Shown: positions 6,457 through 7,697 of the stretch, piece by piece | Layout: each line of letters starts with the position of its first letter | Position numbering within the stretch: the stretch's first letter is position 1 | Origin: Gammaproteobacteria bacterium | GTDB taxonomy: Bacteria > Pseudomonadota > Gammaproteobacteria > Steroidobacterales > Woeseiaceae | NCBI GenBank assembly: GCA_029881015.1 | Contig: JAOUNK010000153.1 | Location: forward strand, 1-7,697 | DNA length: 7,697 nucleotides | Direction of reading: 5' to 3' | Program-made: the position numbers and the translations under genes | Notes under the pieces: generated by a model | Seen by the model: the letters and a program-made list of their open reading frames with translations, nothing else | What the model was told of the DNA's origin: nothing | Databases searched by the model: none

Positions 6457-6552
6457 CCCGCACTCCGGCTTCCCCAGCATACTCAATATCCCTGAAAAAT
6501 CCGTCGCTTGGCGATGAAAGTGACCCGGTATGCTACCAGCAGGACACAACGG

Positions 6553-6582
6553 TTGGCATAGGGAATTTCATCGCAATACAAG
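6553..6582 (+). promoter_or_regulatory. Candidate sigma-70 promoter for xerD
   Basis: TTGGCA (6553-6558, five of six matches to the -35 consensus) is followed after 18 bases by TACAAG (6577-6582, four of six matches to the -10 consensus). Transcription would start near 6589, giving a leader of about 23 bases that contains the AAGGAAG ribosome binding site about ten bases before the xerD ATG at 6612. The spacing fits well, but the -10 match is only moderate. Confidence 0.35.
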
Positions 6583-6611
6583 GATTGTGCGACTAAGGAA
6601 GATGGACTGTT

Positions 6612-7547
6612 ATGGCCAGTGGCAACAAACAAAGCAAGTCTGAAGCGAAAACAGTACTCCGCTCGGAAGAGTTGGTAGACCGTTTCCTCGACGCTATCTG
6701 GATGGAGCGCGGTCTGTCGAAAAACACACTCGGCGCCTATCGTGCCGACCTGATGACACTCGGTCGCGGGCTGTCGGAAAGCGAAAAATCCATCGAACAG
6801 GCAAACAAGGCCGACCTGCTCGATTTCATCGCGAAGCGCGTCGAGTCTGGCGCCAAGCCACGCTCGACCGCGCGCCAACTGTCGAGCTTCCGCCGCTTCT
6901 TCCGTTACATCATGCGCGAAGGCATGCGCGACAATGACCCGACAGCCGAGATCGAGATGCCACGCATCGGCCGGTCCCTGCCGAAGTCGCTCTCGGAAGA
7001 CGAGGTCGATTCATTACTGAACGCACCGAACACAGACGAGCCGCTCGGTCACCGCGATCGCGCCATGCTCGAGTTGCTGTACGCCACGGGCTTGCGGGTC
7101 TCGGAGCTCATCAACCTCAAGCAGTCGCAAGTGAATTTCAACCAGGGCGTGCTGCGCATCGTCGGCAAGGGCGATCGCGAACGACTCATACCGCTCGGTG
7201 ACGAATCCCAGCGCTGGCTGAAGGATTTCATCAACGGCCCGCGCATGGAGATCCTCCTCGAGCGCCAGACCGACTACCTGTTCCCGACACGCCGCGGCGA
7301 TCGCATGACGCGCCAGGCGTTTTGGCACATCATCAAGCGCTATGCCGAAATAGCCGGCGTGCGCCAGAAGTTGTCGCCGCACAGCCTGCGTCACGCTTTC
7401 GCCACGCACCTCCTGAACCGCGGTGCGGACCTGCGCGTGGTGCAGATGCTGCTCGGACACAGTGACCTGTCTACGACACAGATCTATACGCATGTCGCGC
7501 GTGAGCGCCTAAAGGATCTGCACGGCAAGCATCACCCGCGCGGCTAG
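6612..7547 (+). CDS. xerD: Site-specific tyrosine recombinase XerD
   Basis: A 311-residue tyrosine recombinase that, with XerC and under FtsK control, resolves chromosome dimers at dif near the division septum. The N-terminal core-binding (SAM-like) domain spans about 18-105 (VDRFLDAIWMERGLSKNTLGAYRADL, then STARQLSSFRRFFRYI). The catalytic domain spans about 125-305. All expected active-site residues are visible: R162 (ATGLRVSEL), K186 (VGKGDRER), H257 and R260 (SPHSLRHAFATHLL), H283 (LGHSDLSTTQIYTHV) and nucleophile Y292. These positions run 13-14 residues later than in E. coli XerD (298 residues) because of a polar N-terminal extension of about that length. XerD rather than XerC is favoured by the C-terminal motif pattern and by the downstream exported-protein gene, as in the xerD-dsbC order. 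No phage or integron genes are adjacent, so this is a housekeeping recombinase rather than an integrase. Confidence 0.95.
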   Translation: MASGNKQSKSEAKTVLRSEELVDRFLDAIWMERGLSKNTLGAYRADLMTLGRGLSESEKSIEQANKADLLDFIAKRVESGAKPRSTARQLSSFRRFFRYIMREGMRDNDPTAEIEMPRIGRSLPKSLSEDEVDSLLNAPNTDEPLGHRDRAMLELLYATGLRVSELINLKQSQVNFNQGVLRIVGKGDRERLIPLGDESQRWLKDFINGPRMEILLERQTDYLFPTRRGDRMTRQAFWHIIKRYAEIAGVRQKLSPHSLRHAFATHLLNRGADLRVVQMLLGHSDLSTTQIYTHVARERLKDLHGKHHPRG

Positions 7548-7549
7548 AC

Positions 7550-7563
7550 CTCCCGTCCGGGAG
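7550..7563 (+). terminator. Short GC-rich inverted repeat just after xerD (weak terminator candidate)
   Basis: CTCCCG-TC-CGGGAG begins three bases after the xerD stop. A realistic fold is a five-pair stem CUCCC/GGGAG with a GUCC loop. No run of T follows, so intrinsic termination would be inefficient. It may attenuate transcription or protect the 3' end of the xerD message before the next gene rather than stop transcription. Confidence 0.3.
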
Positions 7564-7649
7564 CGGCGGAAGCAGCAACATTTGATGCAACAAAATGCCC
7601 GGTACTTGGGTCTGTTTGCTAAACTTGCCGTGCTCTCCCCACGGGTTAC

Positions 7650-7697
7650 ATGATGAATCGATATTTCCGCACCTTTTCAAGGCCACTTGTCACGGCT
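7650..7697 (+). CDS. Start of an exported protein, probably thiol:disulfide interchange protein DsbC
   Basis: Only 16 codons are present, reading MMNRYFRTFSRPLVTA, and the gene continues past the right edge. The basic N terminus (two or three Arg) turning hydrophobic at the edge looks like the opening of a signal peptide. The gene follows xerD by 102 bases on the same strand, and the order xerD-dsbC is conserved in many Gammaproteobacteria, where DsbC is a periplasmic disulfide isomerase. The identification is by position, not by any catalytic motif, because the CXXC site lies outside the window. Either of two adjacent ATG codons (7650 or 7653) could be the start. Only a weak ribosome binding site is visible. 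Confidence 0.5.
   Translation, partial: MMNRYFRTFSRPLVTA

Noticed and set aside
7014..7493. A 159-codon minus-strand open frame inside xerD
   Set aside because: It is antisense to the catalytic domain of xerD, with no domain or ribosome binding site to support it.
6612..7547. Tyrosine recombinase as the sign of an integrated mobile element
   Set aside because: Length, motifs and the following exported-protein start fit housekeeping XerD. There is no neighbouring tRNA, att-like repeat, excisionase or cargo gene in the window.
7574..7592. Direct repeat GCAACA before the dsbC-like gene
   Set aside because: Two six-base copies are expected by chance and have no matching promoter or operator context.

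Overview
The window looks like ordinary chromosomal DNA from a moderately GC-rich proteobacterium, most likely a gammaproteobacterium outside the Enterobacterales. The lineage guess rests on three things: a ZapE-type AFG1 ATPase, a xerD gene followed on the same strand by an exported-protein start (the xerD-dsbC order known from Gammaproteobacteria), and a large NAD-type glutamate dehydrogenase. Genus cannot be told from the sequence. Seven complete and two partial protein genes fill the window, with no gap over 200 bases. I see no rRNA, tRNA, CRISPR array, insertion sequence or phage gene.

Left part (1-1944): three minus-strand genes read leftward. They are zapE (cell-division ATPase), a MarR-family regulator 15 bases behind it, and, 95 bases further on, the first 67 codons of a probable NAD-specific glutamate dehydrogenase that runs off the window. 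The dehydrogenase has a weak promoter candidate of its own. Divergent from zapE is a plus-strand gene for electron-transfer flavoprotein:ubiquinone oxidoreductase (ETF-QO).

Middle part (1945-6416): ETF-QO converges on a minus-strand group transcribed in the order acyltransferase (PlsC-like), thiolase, short-chain dehydrogenase of the type II 3-hydroxyacyl-CoA dehydrogenase kind. The dehydrogenase and thiolase could carry out the last two steps of beta-oxidation or of isoleucine breakdown. ETF-QO passes electrons from acyl-CoA dehydrogenases, through ETF, into the quinone pool. With glutamate dehydrogenase nearby, the neighbourhood leans towards fatty-acid and amino-acid catabolism, although the acyl-CoA dehydrogenase, enoyl-CoA hydratase and ETF genes are not in the window. 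The ETF-QO and dehydrogenase stop codons are 17 bases apart, and a perfect 20-base palindrome lies almost exactly between them.

Right part (6417-7697): a 195-base divergent intergenic region holds a CRP-like palindrome close to the acyltransferase start and a plausible xerD promoter. It is followed by xerD (tyrosine recombinase with all catalytic residues visible) and the first 16 codons of a probable exported protein, which synteny suggests is DsbC.

I found no convincing evidence of a new multi-gene system. The observations most worth a second look are the intergenic palindrome, the CRP-like box, the zapE-marR pairing and a hairpin that partly covers the thiolase ribosome binding site.
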